DNA of 64,000 nt from Pyropia yezoensis (Eukaryota > Rhodophyta > Bangiophyceae > Bangiales > Bangiaceae), in NCBI GenBank assembly GCA_009829735.1, contig CM020618.1, forward strand, positions 10,879,119 to 10,943,118, given 5' to 3'. This document shows positions 42,766-54,998 of the stretch, piece after piece; position 1 is the stretch's first letter; each line of letters begins with the position of its first letter. The notes below the pieces were generated by a model. The model searched no databases. It worked only from the letters and a program-made list of their open reading frames with translations, and was not told the DNA's origin. Both the position numbers and the translations under genes were made by a program.

Positions 42766-45700
42766 TCAGCCGTCCGTGTCGCTGCGGAACGCCTCAATCT
42801 GCCGCACCAGCGCGTCAATGTTGGTGCCGACGGGGAGCTCGGTGAGGGGCGGGAAGGCGCGGAGGACGTCGTCATCGTCGAGGAGGTCGTCCAGGCCAAG
42901 CAGCGCCGACGTGTGGGCCGCCGACGCGCCGGCGGCGGCGGCGGCCATGTCGCCAACGCCGCCGCCCACGCCGCCGTCGGCGCCGTCGCCAGTGCCGCCG
43001 CCGGGTCCGGCGCCGGCGCCACCGCCGGCGCCAATACCCCCCCCGCCGCCGAGGCCGCCGCCGCCGAGGCCGCTGCCATCATGCACGCCGCCGTCACCGG
43101 CGCCGTCGAGGGCGGCGTCGCCAAAGTCGTCGGCGCGCAGGGGTGACAGCGCCGGCAGGGCCGACGAGGAAAAGGCCGGCGACATGGGCACCGACCCCCC
43201 GCCGTCGTCGCCCCCGCCCGGCAGCACCCCCACCGTCGTGGGCGTCGACGGCAGGCCGGGCGTGCCGTACCCGGGGGGGGGGGGGGGGGCGTCGACGGCG
43301 GTCGGCCGGGGACCGCCAGGGGAAGCGTCGCCGCCGGCAGCGCCGGCGGGGGGGAAAGGGGGGGATGCAGGGGGGAAGGGGAGGTGGCCGCCGTCACCAC
43401 CCCTGTCGCGGGGGGGGGCACGATGAGGAGGGAGGATGTGGGCACCGCCGCCGCCGCTGCCGCCACCGCCGCCTCCGCCGCCGCCGCGGCAGCGGTCAGG
43501 GGCGCGACGGCGGCGCCACGGTGGCGGTAGCTGCCGGCGCCGCGGCCGGCGCCGCTCGCCGGGCGGCCGGCCTTGGCACCCCCCGCCGTGACGGGCTGGG
43601 CCGCCTGCCCCGCGGTGGTGGCGGTGGCCGCCGGCATTGCAAACGGCCCAGCCCCCGTGGCCGGCGCGGATGCCCCCGCCGCCGTGGTCGGCGGTAGCGG
43701 CGCCCTCACCGCGCCGGCTGTCGCCGGCCGCCCCTGCCGCGCTGCCGTGGCGTCCGCCGCGTCTGCCGCCGCCGTGGCGGTCGCCGACCCTCCGTGAGCG
43801 CCGGGACCCCCATTGGCCAGCGCCGCCACAAGGCTGGAGGGGGCGCCCACCGACGGCGCCGCCGCCGGTGGGGGCAGCCGCGGCGGCGGCGGCGGCGGCG
43901 GCGCGAGCAGCGCAAGCCGGCGGCCGCCGGCATCGGCGGCGGCGGCGGCGGGCCCCAGGGCGGTCGCAGAGGGTGACAGCGGCGGTCCCGGCGCGGACGC
44001 GGCGACTACGGACGTGCCGTAGGCGGGGGCCGTCGCCGCGGCGGGGGCCGCCGCCGCGGGAGGTGCGGCCGAGATGGGCGGCGCCGCCAGCGCCAGAGGG
44101 TAGTAGGCCCCGCTGTCAGCCAGCGACCCGGCGGTCGTCGCGTCCACCGTCGCGCTTGCCGACGACGTGTCGGTCGATGGCCACGGCAGGACGGCAGGAT
44201 TCGCGGCGGGCCCGCTGCCGCTCGCGCCGCCGCCGCCGCCGCCGCCGCCGGCGACGGCCCGCCCACGGACCCGGTCACGCCCGGCGGCGGCGGCACCGCC
44301 AGTACTGGTACTGGCCTCCGAGGAGCTGTGGGGCAGCTCCTGCACCAACGCGGGCGGAAAGGCAGGCAGGTGGCCAAACGACACACCAGATGCGGGGAGC
44401 GGCGCCTCGTATCCGCCGAGGCCGACGCTAGCCCCGCCCCCGCCGTCCGCATCCATCACGCCATAGCCGCTAAGGCCCACCATATCCGCCCGCCCGCCGC
44501 TGCCCGCGGGCGACGACCCGAACGCGGGGCCATCCAGGGCACCCAGGGAGGAGGTGCTGGCCATGGCGTCACCGCCCCCACCACCGCCAACGACGGCGCC
44601 CACGCCGGCGCCATGGCCCCCACCGCCCGGACCGGTGGCAGCTGCGGCGGCGGTGGCGGCACCGCCCACCCCACTGCCCCCCGCCCCCATCCCCGCTGCG
44701 GGGCCTACTCCCCCGCTGACCATCATCTGCCGCATCATGTTGCGGAGGAGCTCGGTGCTGGACGAGTCGAGGCCAGCCGGCCCGAGCGGCGCCGCCACCG
44801 TCAGCGCCTCATCGTCGGCAAAGGCGCCGCCCTCGTTGTGTTCGTCGCCCACGTCGCGCGCCGGCGGTAGGCGCTTGCGCTTGCGCGGCGCCGACGAGAC
44901 CGACGCGAGCACCTGCGAAAAGTAGTGGAGGATAAACTGCTGCATCTGGGCGGAAGAGGACTCTAGCTTGAGCACCCGCGACTCGAGCGTGTCGCACTTG
45001 GACTTGAGCTTCATCTCCTGCTGGCGGGTGACCATCAGCTCCCGGACGAGGAGGTCCTTGTCCCGCTTGAGCAGGTCCATCTCATTGCGCAGGCCAAAGT
45101 TGCCCAGCTCCACCACCGCCTTGGCGTCCAGGGGGGCGGAGCCGCCCACGGCGCCACCTCCGGTACCGACACGGCCGCCGTGGCCGCCGGCAGCAGCGCC
45201 ACCGCCGCCGCCGCCGCCGGCGGCCGCGCCAGCACCGCCGCCGCCGCCGCCGCCCGTGGCGCCGACGCCCCCACGGGCGGCGCCGCCCTTTCTCCTTGGG
45301 ATCTCCAGGAGAAGGTCTCGGCGGCCGCGCTGGAACTTGTCGTGGCCAAACGTCCAACGGTCAGGGTCCATCTTTTTGAAGCCATACTGGTTCAGCCTAG
45401 AAGGGGAGACAAGAGAGGAGGGGGAATGCGGGAGGAGGGGAAGGAGAGCGAATACAGGCCAGAGGAGAAAACAGGGGACAGTCCGCACGGGGCAAGAGTC
45501 AAGACAAAGACAACGAGCAGCAGTGTTGGACCAAACGCCTGGTCAGAGAGCGTGCCCACGCCCTGTGGCAACAGGGTCCCGCGACACGCCCACGCGGCAC
45601 CCAGGGCACGCCTGAAGCGCCAACAAACCAACAGCCTCCCACGCCGGCCGCAGCCCTCCCCCCATTCCACCCGAGCCCCCGTCGTGGCCACCGCGCGTGA

Positions 45701-46413
45701 CGCACCCCGCCCTGCTTAACGTCAGGGCAGCAGCCACACCCCGCTCCCCCCCACCAGCAGCTCGCCCCCCCCCCCCTCAACCCCGCCCCACCATCCCACC
45801 AAACGTACTGTCGGATAAACGATGTCAGGTTCTCATGCTTAAAGTAGCGAGGCAGGATGTCGCGGCTAAACTCGGTCGGCTTGTGCACCGTAAACAGCCG
45901 GTGCGACGCGTCGGCGGGGTCCCACGACACCAGCTCTGCCGTCACGGGGTCGTCAACCAGCTCGTACAGCTTGGTGAGGAATGGGGGCGGCGTCGGCGCC
46001 GACAGGCTGCTGGTCGCCGCCCCAGCCGCGGGCAGGGCGCGGCGGGGGACCGCACCCCCGCCGCCGCCGCGGCCGCCGCCGCGGGGAGGCGTGGGCGCCG
46101 CCGGGGGGGGCACCCTCGCCGCCCCCGCGCTGCCGCCGCCGCCGCCGCCACCGCCGCCACCGCCGCCGCTGCGCCCAACGCCGCCACGCCCCACACCGTC
46201 AGCCCCAGCGCCCCCATTGCCCCCACTACCACCGCTGTCGCCACCACCCGCCCGCGCCCCCCCACTCCCCCGCCCTCCGGCACCTCCGGCACCCCCCCCG
46301 GCACGGGGACCACCCGACGGGGACGCCGCCCCTCCGCCATCCCCACTCCCTGCCGCGGCCCCAGACACCACCGCCGCCGGCCGCCCTCCCCCACCCGCGG
46401 GCAACGACGCCAT
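42766..46413 (-). CDS. HSF: Heat shock transcription factor, two exons, one homopolymer frameshift
   Basis: Binds heat shock elements as a trimer and activates chaperone genes. Exon 1 is 46413-45809; the 412-bp intron has donor GTACGT and acceptor TCTAG; exon 2 starts at 45396. The join is phase 2 and gives FIRQ then LNQYGFKK, exactly inside the DNA-binding domain (about residues 143-240). This is the conserved HSF intron site known from plants. The domain shows [51 protein letters not shown] and [15 protein letters not shown]. The HR-A/B coiled coil follows ([20 protein letters not shown]), then a basic RKRKR nuclear signal. A long Ala/Gly/Pro region ends in an acidic activation tail ([17 protein letters not shown]). 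A G-run at 43273-43288 on the plus strand shifts the frame before the tail. About 1080 residues in all, large for the family because of low-complexity inserts. Confidence 0.85.
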
Positions 46414-47063
46414 TGCGTGCGCGCCCCCCCACGACCCCGCTCGCCCCCGCCCAACCCGGGCCTACCCGCGCACCAGCCCCGCCCCACGTCAAGGCGGGTG
46501 TAGCACGGCCGCCACCCACCGGCGGGGGCGGGGGAGAGCGCTTACGGCTGTCGCTGAGGCTGCTGCTGTGGCTGCTGCGGCGGCTGCTGCTGCTGCCGCT
46601 GGCACCGCCGTCGCTTTCGCCGACGCCGCCGCTCAGCCTGGTCGGTCAGGCGGCCGGCCGGCCAGGCGACAGCAGCAGCAGCAGCGGCGGGAGCGACAGC
46701 AAAAGACAGCGGCGAGCGAGGCAAACAGCGGAGCCACCAGGGAATGACACAGGACAGGGACTTGGAGGGAAAGGGAGGCGTGCAGGGGCGAGCACAGAGG
46801 ATAGCAGCGCGGGAGCTGCTGCCGCAACAAGTCGCGCCGCCGTCGGGGTGTGTCAGGGACGGGGGGGGGGGAGTGGGAGGGGGGAGGAAAGGGCACCCCC
46901 GCGGGCGCACGCACCGCCGGCGCGCCGCCCGCCGAGGGTGGACAGAGGGGTACTCGCAGGGGGGGGGGGACGAAAAGGGGAGGCGGGCGGGAGAAAGACG
47001 GGCACAGCCGCCTGGCGGAAGGGGGGGGGGTGGGCAGGGGGCACGGCCACACGCGCCGCCAGT

Positions 47064-47095
<32 letters not shown>

Positions 47096-48611
47096 CAAGC
47101 CGACGCCGACGCGGACGCCGCCAACGCCACCGACGCCGCTGCGAGTTGGCCGCGTAGCGGCCGACGTGCGGGAGACGCCGCGACCGCGCGTCGTGACGCA
47201 GACGCCGCCGGTGGGCGGGGAGGGAAGCCAGCACCCGCCAATGGGCACCCACGCTCCGGGGCACGCGGGGCGGCTCTGCGCGCGGCCGGGAGCGGTCCTT
47301 GTTGCAAAGCCGCCTCGCGCACCCTGATTTCGCGTTGCAAGGCGGTCTCACGGGGTCGTCTCTTTTCGATGCCTTTTTTATTTTTGTTTTTTTTGTCGAT
47401 GGCAATTTTTTAAACTGCTCCCCCACCTCATGCGCTTGCCGGACGTTCTGCATGCGTACCCTTGTTGCCGCGGCGACCCCCACCGCCGGCCCGTAGCGCT
47501 ATAGCCGGCTATAGCCGGGACCACGGCTGAGCCGCGCTGCTGCTGTTCTGGCGGAGAGGGGGGGGGGGGAGACTGGACGGCGCTCGCACTCGCCAGCAGC
47601 GACGATGTCGAGGTCAGCTGGGGGGGGGCGATCGCCGTCGTTGGCGGGTCCGCGCTCGGGAGCATCGTGCGCTGCCCTTTCCCCTTCGGAAGGGCGACAG
47701 AATGCCGCCGCGCGGACGGCCCAATGCTGCCCGCGGGCCACAACTGTGTGCCATGTATATTGGAGGAAAAGAGGGTAGGGAGGGAGGGTGGTACAGAAGG
47801 TTGAACCCACCGCCGCTGCCTCCCCCAGACGCCGTCTCGCTGCCATGCAACAAAGGGACAGTAGGGAGGAGCCAAAGTAGGTATTTCCTGACCGTTTCCT
47901 GACGAAAACACGTGAGCTGCGTCCTTGCATGCACTCTCTTCCCCACACTCGCCGACTAGGCCTTGAGACCAGTGCCGACACGCCGTAGTTCATGGACGCC
48001 GAGGAGGAGACCGTGCTGGCGGCGGACGACGACGCGTCCGGCTGGGGCCGAGAGAAGGCTGGACCCCAGAACAACCCTCAAGCGTAACGTTTTCTGCGTG
48101 ACAGCGCAGGCTTGAGCAAGACATCTTGCATGGAAGAGCCGATGAGCTGCATTAGCGCCTGCGCACCCCAAATGGGGCCTACCGGGTGCGCTGGCCGTGG
48201 CGCAGACCTGGAGCTGCAAACGCGAGCATTGACTGTGGGTGAGGGCGGGCGCGGTATGGATGGGCTGGAGGAAGAATGAGTTCCTTGTGTCACTGGGAGC
48301 CACCCCGTGACTCCGACATTGTTGGCCCGCTGGCGCTCCGAGGGGGGACTATTGTGCGATGAGGAGAAGGGTTCAGGTGAGACAACAGCCAGTCTCAGTC
48401 AAACAATTGTGGTCGCAATTGCCTCAGAAATCAGGAATGTACGTGATATCAATCCAAGAATTGTTCATTGGTGAATCTAAAAGCGCAGAGCCCCCAATGC
48501 ATTAATATTTATATAATGTTCAGATTGATCTATAAATTAAGTGAAAAATTAAACGTATGCGTTTTTCTCGTGACAACCCTGCATCCACGTGCTTGGTCAG
48601 TGAGGAGGAAG
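46414..48611. other. HSF upstream region up to the first LTR
   Basis: About 2.2 kb. It contains CTG and CCG triplet runs (46550-46640, 47068-47096), a T-rich patch (47370-47415) and an AT-rich island (48430-48565). A short ATG frame at 47992-48087 codes 31 acidic residues (starting MDAEEETVLAADDD) and could be the first exon of a gene cut off by the retroelement insertions, but there is no further support. Confidence 0.4.
48430..48565. other. AT-rich island
   Basis: About 135 bp with AT content far above everything around it (for example aatatttatataatg). It lies just left of the first LTR. A fragment of organelle DNA is possible; no organelle gene was recognised in it. Confidence 0.4.
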
Positions 48612-48973
48612 TGTAGCAAGATAGACGACCGCATTGCGACCCTGATGTAGGGGGACTACTTCTAATCCTTAACTGTCGAGTTGGGAGTTCTCATTGGTTA
48701 CGGTATCTACGAGTTACGTATAACCAGAGGGACTTGCATATTGGGGTGGAGGGTAGTTAGTGGTGTCTCCGTGGCTTCATAACGAGGGGACCGGCGGCGA
48801 ATCCACCGCCGGCCATGGTAGAACAACAAATCCCTCCCATTTGGGCTCCCATCTTGGTCCCGTGGCCTGCGCTCCAAGGACAGTTACCTTGGCCTCCCGG
48901 TGACTTTGGTGCCGATCCCTCCGGGTGAGTGTTCCCTGAGAGTGGACGAGTAAAGGATCCCTGCTGTGCTACA
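48612..48973 (+). mobile_element. Family 1 LTR (5' LTR of a decayed gypsy element)
   Basis: It begins TGTAGCA and ends TGCTACA, a perfect 7-bp terminal inverted repeat with the TG...CA ends of LTRs. It is 362 bp long and matches 60896-61258 along its length, with scattered substitutions. A primer-binding site follows after one base. Confidence 0.85.
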
Positions 48974-48974
48974 T

Positions 48975-48993
48975 TGGTGGAGCAGCAGGGGAC
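48975..48993 (+). other. Primer-binding site
   Basis: TGGTGGAGCAGCAGGGGAC, beginning TGG so that its complement ends CCA like a tRNA. The same 19 bases follow the LTRs at 58202 and 61260. The primer tRNA would have an acceptor stem starting GGAGCAG. Its identity is not determined here. Confidence 0.75.
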
Positions 48994-49181
48994 GGGTTTC
49001 CGTCACCCTAGTGGTGACGCCGTCTTTGGCCCTGGCATACGGATAGGGAGCCGGTCCTTTTCTTGTATCCGTGGTGTTGCGATCTGTTTGACTGTGACTG
49101 TGCTGAGTTGTTACGCCCCCCAACCTACCCCCTCGCTCTCTTCTTTGTGGTGACCGTTACGTCGGTTGACTGATTGTGACT

Positions 49182-50249
49182 ATGTGTGCCCAAGAGACGG
49201 GGAACGTGCAAGATGACGGATCGGGGTAGACACCGACCCCGGAGGTGACCACGGGAACCGAGATCGGTAACCCTATCGACAACATTGAGACGCCGATGCC
49301 CTCCGGGGCAGGATCGACGTTCGGTACGGCTCGGACGGCAGGGGGCGGAGGCCCGCCTCGACTGTCGTTGGCAGAGATCACTCTGCCTCCACCTTCACCA
49401 GGGGACTCCCTGATGGCATCGTTGGCTCGCATCCAGGCTCGGCTTTCCGGACTCGACGCCCGTTAAGAGCGAGCGGAGGACGCGATGGCGGTGTTGATGT
49501 CAACACGCCACACGACGGGACCCCGTCGTATTCTTCCCACGCCGGTACGGTTCGAACCAGCCGGACTAATTTGTGAAGCCACCGAGGTTGACCCCGGCTC
49601 AGTCACTACCTGGCAACCTCCGGATACGGCGGGTTATGAATCCGACTCGTCAGCCGAGTTGGAACGGAGCCACACGGAGCGCTACGCCTGGAGTACCCGG
49701 AGCGGACTCCGCGGATACGGCCCGGCCGATACCCACGCCGGAGCAGAATCGGCCATCGGGGGGGGTCGTACCCTTTCCCAGTATCCTCAAGAAAGAGGAA
49801 GCCAAGCGACTCGGGAACCCGAGGCGATTACGCAAGAAGTACCAGCCTCACTGGTTCAGGCAACGACTGCGCAGGCTACTGCGAGTCTACTGAAGCGCAT
49901 GGAGTCGGATGAGGTCACTCATCAACTGGCCAAGCGACTGGATACCCAGGACGCCGATACGGAGAATGTCAACGATGTCTTACGGTCAGTACTGCCTCCG
50001 GAACGTTACCGTTTGGAGGACCGTCCTACGCTCGTATCGGCATCGATGCGTATCACCTCGCATCGGGCCATCCGATCTATGCAGAACCTGACGAAGAGAG
50101 CTACGATGTTCGGAGGTCCGAACGGACGTTCGTTGGCTGTCATCGGCTCCTTGAACAGCTTCAAGGCAGCCGCAAACAAGGCACTTGTCAACGAGGGACC
50201 AGCCCTGGAGATCCTCCCGTTGTTTGTTGATGAACGGGTACGAGGCATC
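49182..50249 (+). pseudogene. gag: gag of family 1, first copy, broken
   Basis: Homologous along its length to the gag at 61484-63668 (shared ETGNVQDDGS, MSTRHTTGPRR, FEPAGL, SSAELERSHTERYA, LLKRMESDE and TSHRAIRSMQ). Two in-frame stops (TAG near 49227, TAA at 49464-49466) disable it. It is cut at FVDERVRGI by the inverted family 2 LTR. The zinc-knuckle end of the protein is missing. Between 48994 and 49181 lies the leader, also conserved in the later copy. Confidence 0.8.
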
Positions 50250-50719
50250 TGTGGCAAAAACCACTTGCACACGCGGCACCCAAGTTGGGGCGGTGCGTAA
50301 GGGCTGCCTCCCATGTCGGGGGAACCGGAAGAAGTGCAAGCCGCACAGACGCTGTCCCTGTTGTGGGCAATCCCCCCACTAACAAACAAGAAGATGGTGT
50401 GTGGGCCAACAGTTTCTTGGTCGGGACGGGGAAGCGAGGCCAAGCCCCGCTATCCCTCCCCTTATCCCCCCCGGGTCCCCTCCGAATCTCGCAACTCAGA
50501 ATCTCCCACCCCAGCACCTGCCCACCGGGCCACACGAAAATTCAAGACGATAAAATGCAGAAAACCCTCAAATCCAAGTTGGATTTACTACAAAGCTAAC
50601 TATCCCAAACTTAGGGAATATGGACCCAAATGCAGGGGGAGGAACGGATCAGGCTAGTGGCCTGCCGCCCCTTGCATGGCACGTGTTGCCCCCCCTACCT
50701 GGGGGTCAATACTGCCACA
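50250..50719 (-). mobile_element. Family 2 LTR, inverted lone copy
   Basis: Inverted copy of the 470-bp LTR at 57730-58199, with the same TGTGGCA/TGCCACA ends and the same length. It has no primer-binding site next to it, and flanking bases (gcatc on the left, gtcac on the right) do not form a target duplication. It is therefore a rearranged remnant rather than a simple solo LTR. Confidence 0.85.
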
Positions 50720-52085
50720 GTCACGCGCTCGGGTCAGGCGTTGAACCCCGAGGCGCCAGGGAACAAGACGTACTTGCCCCTGTCCATAGACGAGGTGGTG
50801 AACGCCCAGGCCGAAGACTCCTTCTGCTAGTCGCAGAGGGATACGCTAGATACGGTGGTGCAGACGCGATTCTTCGTCGGAGACGATGGCCTCCTCTTGA
50901 GGAGGGGGGTAATTCAGGGGACTGAACAACTTGTCGTCCCTGCATCCCTCAAGGACAGTATCCTTGAGAGGGAGCATAACGCTCCCACAGATGGACACCT
51001 GGGGTCTAGTAAACTGTACCAGACCCTGAGGACCAGGTACTACTGGCCGTCCATGGTGGTGGACATCTACAGCTGGGTGGGTGCATGCACAAGTTGTGCG
51101 CAGAACCGTCTGATGGAACGGCGGCCTACTACGGCATTGTTGCTGTTCCCGGCCAAGGAGCCATTTGCCGCGTTGGCAATGGACATCCTTGGGCCCCTGC
51201 CAGTGACCGAGGAGGGCAACCAGTACCTCCTGTTCATCTGCGATCGCTTCACGAAACTTACGCGAGCGATCCCTCTGGCAGAGATCACGGCCATGGCGGT
51301 CGTGTCAGCCTTCCTGGATCACTGGGTTGCCGCGTATGGCATCCCGGACAGTACACTATCGGACAATGGACCGCAATTTGCGTCTGTACTGTTTCAGGGA
51401 GTGCTGGATATGTAGGGGGTTAAGGCAAACTATGCCACCCCCTACCACCCACAAACTAATGGGCAGGTGGAGCGCTTCAACAAAACTATTGTTAGGCAGC
51501 TGCGCCACTATGTGAGTGAGCGTGTGAAAACGTGGGACCAATACATTTCTATTCTTACCACTGCCTACAATTCGCAGGTTCACTCATCTACCGGGGAAGT
51601 ACCCCTCGCTTTTGTGACCCCCCGTCGCGTGCGGTCTATTGCCGTGCGGCGGCCGCTCCCAACTAGGGAGGATGGTGGCAGGACGCCTACTCCTACTGAG
51701 AGTAAGGTGTTGTTCGGTGCCAGGCTCGAGAAACTCATCCCTAAAGTCAGGGCTGAGATGGACAGAACGCAAAAGCGCTACAAACATACTTTTGACAAAA
51801 GGGTGCGCAACGCCAAGCACGTCCCCGAGCAGGGTGACTGGGTACTGGCACACTCACCTACCCCAACTGGGGGTAAGTTGGTGTTCCAACGGAAGGGGCC
51901 ATACCAGGTCCTTCGTACGGATGAGCGACGGTTTACCATCGAAAGTGACGATGGGGTCCGCACAGTAAACGGACGGGACGTGGTAAAAGTCGAACCACCT
52001 CCTGCAGGCGACCCGGCTTGGGCGCGTGCGCTGAAAGCATGGCACCTACCTTCGCTACCGGCGACCAAACAGGGCCCGCAGGAGT
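50720..52085 (+). pseudogene. pol: Gypsy pol remnant: integrase end
   Basis: One frame with two in-frame stops (50828 and 51413). It carries the HHCC zinc domain (HNAPTDGH, then CTSC), and the DDE core: Asp in AMDILGPLP, Asp in SDNGPQF, Glu in NGQVERFN. A GPY domain (KGPYQVL) and the residues QEYV that open a chromodomain follow. Sequence before the zinc domain (SIDEVVNAQAED) is the RNase H-integrase linker. It is joined on the left to the inverted LTR and on the right, in frame, to a reverse transcriptase. Confidence 0.8.
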
Positions 52086-54853
52086 ACGTGCTGACCGTCA
52101 AGGATGTATACCCGATACCCCGGATGGATGATTGCATCGACTTTTTTGGTGATGCCACCCTCTTCTCGACGCTTGATTGTAATGCCGGTTACTGGCAGAT
52201 CCCTCTGGCTGACGAGGACAAGGACAAGACCACCTTCACGTGCCACCTGGGACTATTCCGGTGCAAGCGTCTTCCTTTTGGTCTCACCAATGCTCCGGCC
52301 ACCTTCCAAAGAGCCATCGACATCATCCTGTCGGGGCTAAGGTGGAGAACATGTTTGGTCTACCTGGACGACAATATCGTTTTCTCCAAGACCCCAGCGG
52401 AACACCTGGAGCACCTTCGAGAGGTCCTGGCCCTCCTGTCCAAGGCTGGAGTTACCCTCAAGGCCGAGAAGTGCCACCTGTTTGAGACTGAGGGGGAGTA
52501 CCTGGGGCACGTGCTGAGTCCGGGGGAGCTCCGAGTCAATGAGAAGAACATCAAGGCCCTCCGGAATGCACGGCAACCTAAGACCCAGACGGAACTCAAG
52601 AGCTTCCTGTGTATGTGCAACGTCTACCGCCGGTTCGTAAGACACTATGCCCTGATTGCCCGGCCATTGACCAAGCTCACCAGCAAGAAGCTCCCCGCAC
52701 AACTCCCGGTGTTCGACGAGAAGCAGACCGCGTCCTTCGAAGAGCTCAAGAAGCGCCTGACCACAACTCCAGTACTGGCGTTACCCAAGCGGAAGGGGCC
52801 AGTTTGTCCTGGAGACTGATGCCTGTGGCGTCCAGGTGGGGTGTTCTCTACTCGAGCAGCAACCTGATGGGCACTTCCTCCCGATAGGCTACTACAGTCG
52901 CGTCCTAACTCCAGCCGAGAAGAATTATTCCACGACGGAGCGCGAGTGCTTGGCGGTCGTCTGGGCTTGCTTCTTGTTACGCCCACATCTTGAAGGACAC
53001 GAGTTCCTCATCCGGACCGATCACGCCAGCCCAAGGTGGCTGCTATGTATGGACAGCAGCCAAGGAAGGGTCGCCCGGTGGCGCCTACGCCTTTCGGAAT
53101 TCAAGTACAAGGTGTGCACCAGAGCAGGGAGGGAGCACCACTGCGCCGACACCATGTCCCGGTTGGATACTCCTGCAGCCGACACCGGTCCTATCCCGGA
53201 GGAAATACCTTGTTTCATCCTCCCGAATGTCGGACGTGGCTGGCATGCTCCCCTGTATGCGACACCCGAAGCTCATCAACCGGTAACTATACACCGGATG
53301 CTGGAAGCACAACTGACGGATCCTCAATGCTTGGAGCTTCGCCACCAAATGGACCTGAACCGGAACAGTCGCTTCTCCGAGTCTACAGACGGACTCCTGG
53401 TACAGGTGTCACCCTTCGATGGGGCAACTCAAGTCTACGTACCCCGGAGTCTACGGGCTGACATCCTCCGCCTGGAGCACTCGTCTCCCCAGGCCGGACA
53501 TCCTGGCATCAACCAGATGTATGCGTCAATGTGACGACATTACTACTGGGAAACCATGGCCAGCGACGTCCATAAGCACCTGGAGGCTTGTGCTTCTTGT
53601 GCAAGGAACCGGTTGTCCCAGAGGAAGAAGACTTCCAAGCTACGCCTATTCCCTGCGGCGGAGCCCTTTGCAAGCTTAAGCATGGACATCCTGGGGCCCC
53701 TACCTGAAACATCCAGTGGCAACATGTACTTGCTCATCATTTGTGACCGGTTCTCCAAGTTCACTCGAGCGATCCCGCTGAGGACCATTACGGCCCTGGA
53801 TGTCACGTCAGCCTTCTGCGAGTACTGGATAGCTGCCTATGGCCCTCCAGACTCCGTCTTAACCGACAATGGTCCCCAGTTTGCATCCCTGTTCTTCCAA
53901 GGAGTCTGTGACCTGATGGGCATCAAGAACTTGTACACCACGACGTACCACCCTCAAACAAACGGCCAGGTTGAACGATTCAACCGGACCCTTGTGGATA
54001 TGCTACAGCACTACGTGGAGGAACACCAAGAAGACTGGGATGAGCTCCTGGCCGTCCTCACTCTAGCCTACAACTCCCGAGTTTACCGGACAGCGGGGGT
54101 CGCTCATCTCGACGTTTTACCCCAAGGCGGCTGACCAACTTCTCCCTGGAAAGAATACCAGACGGTCTCCAGCCTGCATTGAAGTCAGGTCCCAAGGCCA
54201 AGGATGAGTTCCTGGAACAACTGAAGCTCCTGCTCCCCAGAGTGAAGGAGTCAATCTCAAAGACCCAGGAGCGATACAAGCGGGACTATGACAAAGGAGT
54301 CCAGGAAAAGAACAAGGAACTGGGTGGTGGCGACTGGGTTTTTGTGGACAACCATAGCAAGACCCGGGGGAAGCTGGACTCTAAGACGGATGGACCTTAT
54401 GAGATCCTGAATACGGATGGCTGGACCTTCCTTCTAGGCGTGGATGGCTCCCCGTACCGGGTGAGCAGCGACCATGTCACCCGAGCTCCACCGCCACGCA
54501 AAAGGGACTTGACCCGGCGCAAGCGGGCCGCAGTACCCTGGCTATCCCAAGAAGAAGGCCGGGAGTATGTTTACGTCAAGTTTGTCGACCATGCCTGGAG
54601 AGACGGGCGCTTGTACCTGCGAGTACGCTGGTTCGGTTTTAACCCGGCAGATGATACCTGGGAACCCTCAAACCGGTTACCCATCGCGGACGTCTGCGCC
54701 TACACGCGACGGAACGGGATTGAGTGCACTCCGGTGGCCAGAGCCGGCAAGGACCTGGAACTGGACTCAGAGGAGGACCAGGAGGAAGGGGCTGATCAAG
54801 ACCCTCGGGACGAGACGAGCTCACCCGCAACGGATGCGGAACAAGAGGATTGA
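52086..54853 (+). pseudogene. pol: Chromovirus pol: RT, RNase H, integrase, chromodomain, broken
   Basis: Reverse transcriptase starts abruptly at LTVKDVYPIPR and lacks its first motifs. LDCNAGYWQIPL, LPFGLTNAPATFQ and the YLDD active site (about 52359) follow. RNase H (52820-53160) has STTERECLAVVWA and RTDHASPRWL. The integrase has the DDE residues in SMDILGPLP, LTDNGPQF and NGQVERFN. The C-terminus holds a chromodomain (54560-54720; YLRVRWFGFNPADDTWEP), which in chromoviruses steers insertion to marked chromatin. The frame changes near 52810 and 54115, and there is an in-frame TGA at 53532. It is not functional as it stands. Confidence 0.85.
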
Positions 54854-54998
54854 GAAGAAGGGAACGGGTGTATCAAGGAAAACACGCAATGCAAGCATGG
54901 AACAATCAAGAAAAACAAGCACCCGCTCGAGCAACCCTTCTCTCCGCCTCTTCCCTCCTCGCTTCTCCCAAGACTCTCACCCTCCTTGCCTCCAAGTA

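Noticed and set aside
50720-54853. A gypsy element with naturally reversed integrase-RT order
   Set aside because: Reverse transcriptase lacks its first motifs at the junction and a second integrase follows it, so two broken elements explain the order better.
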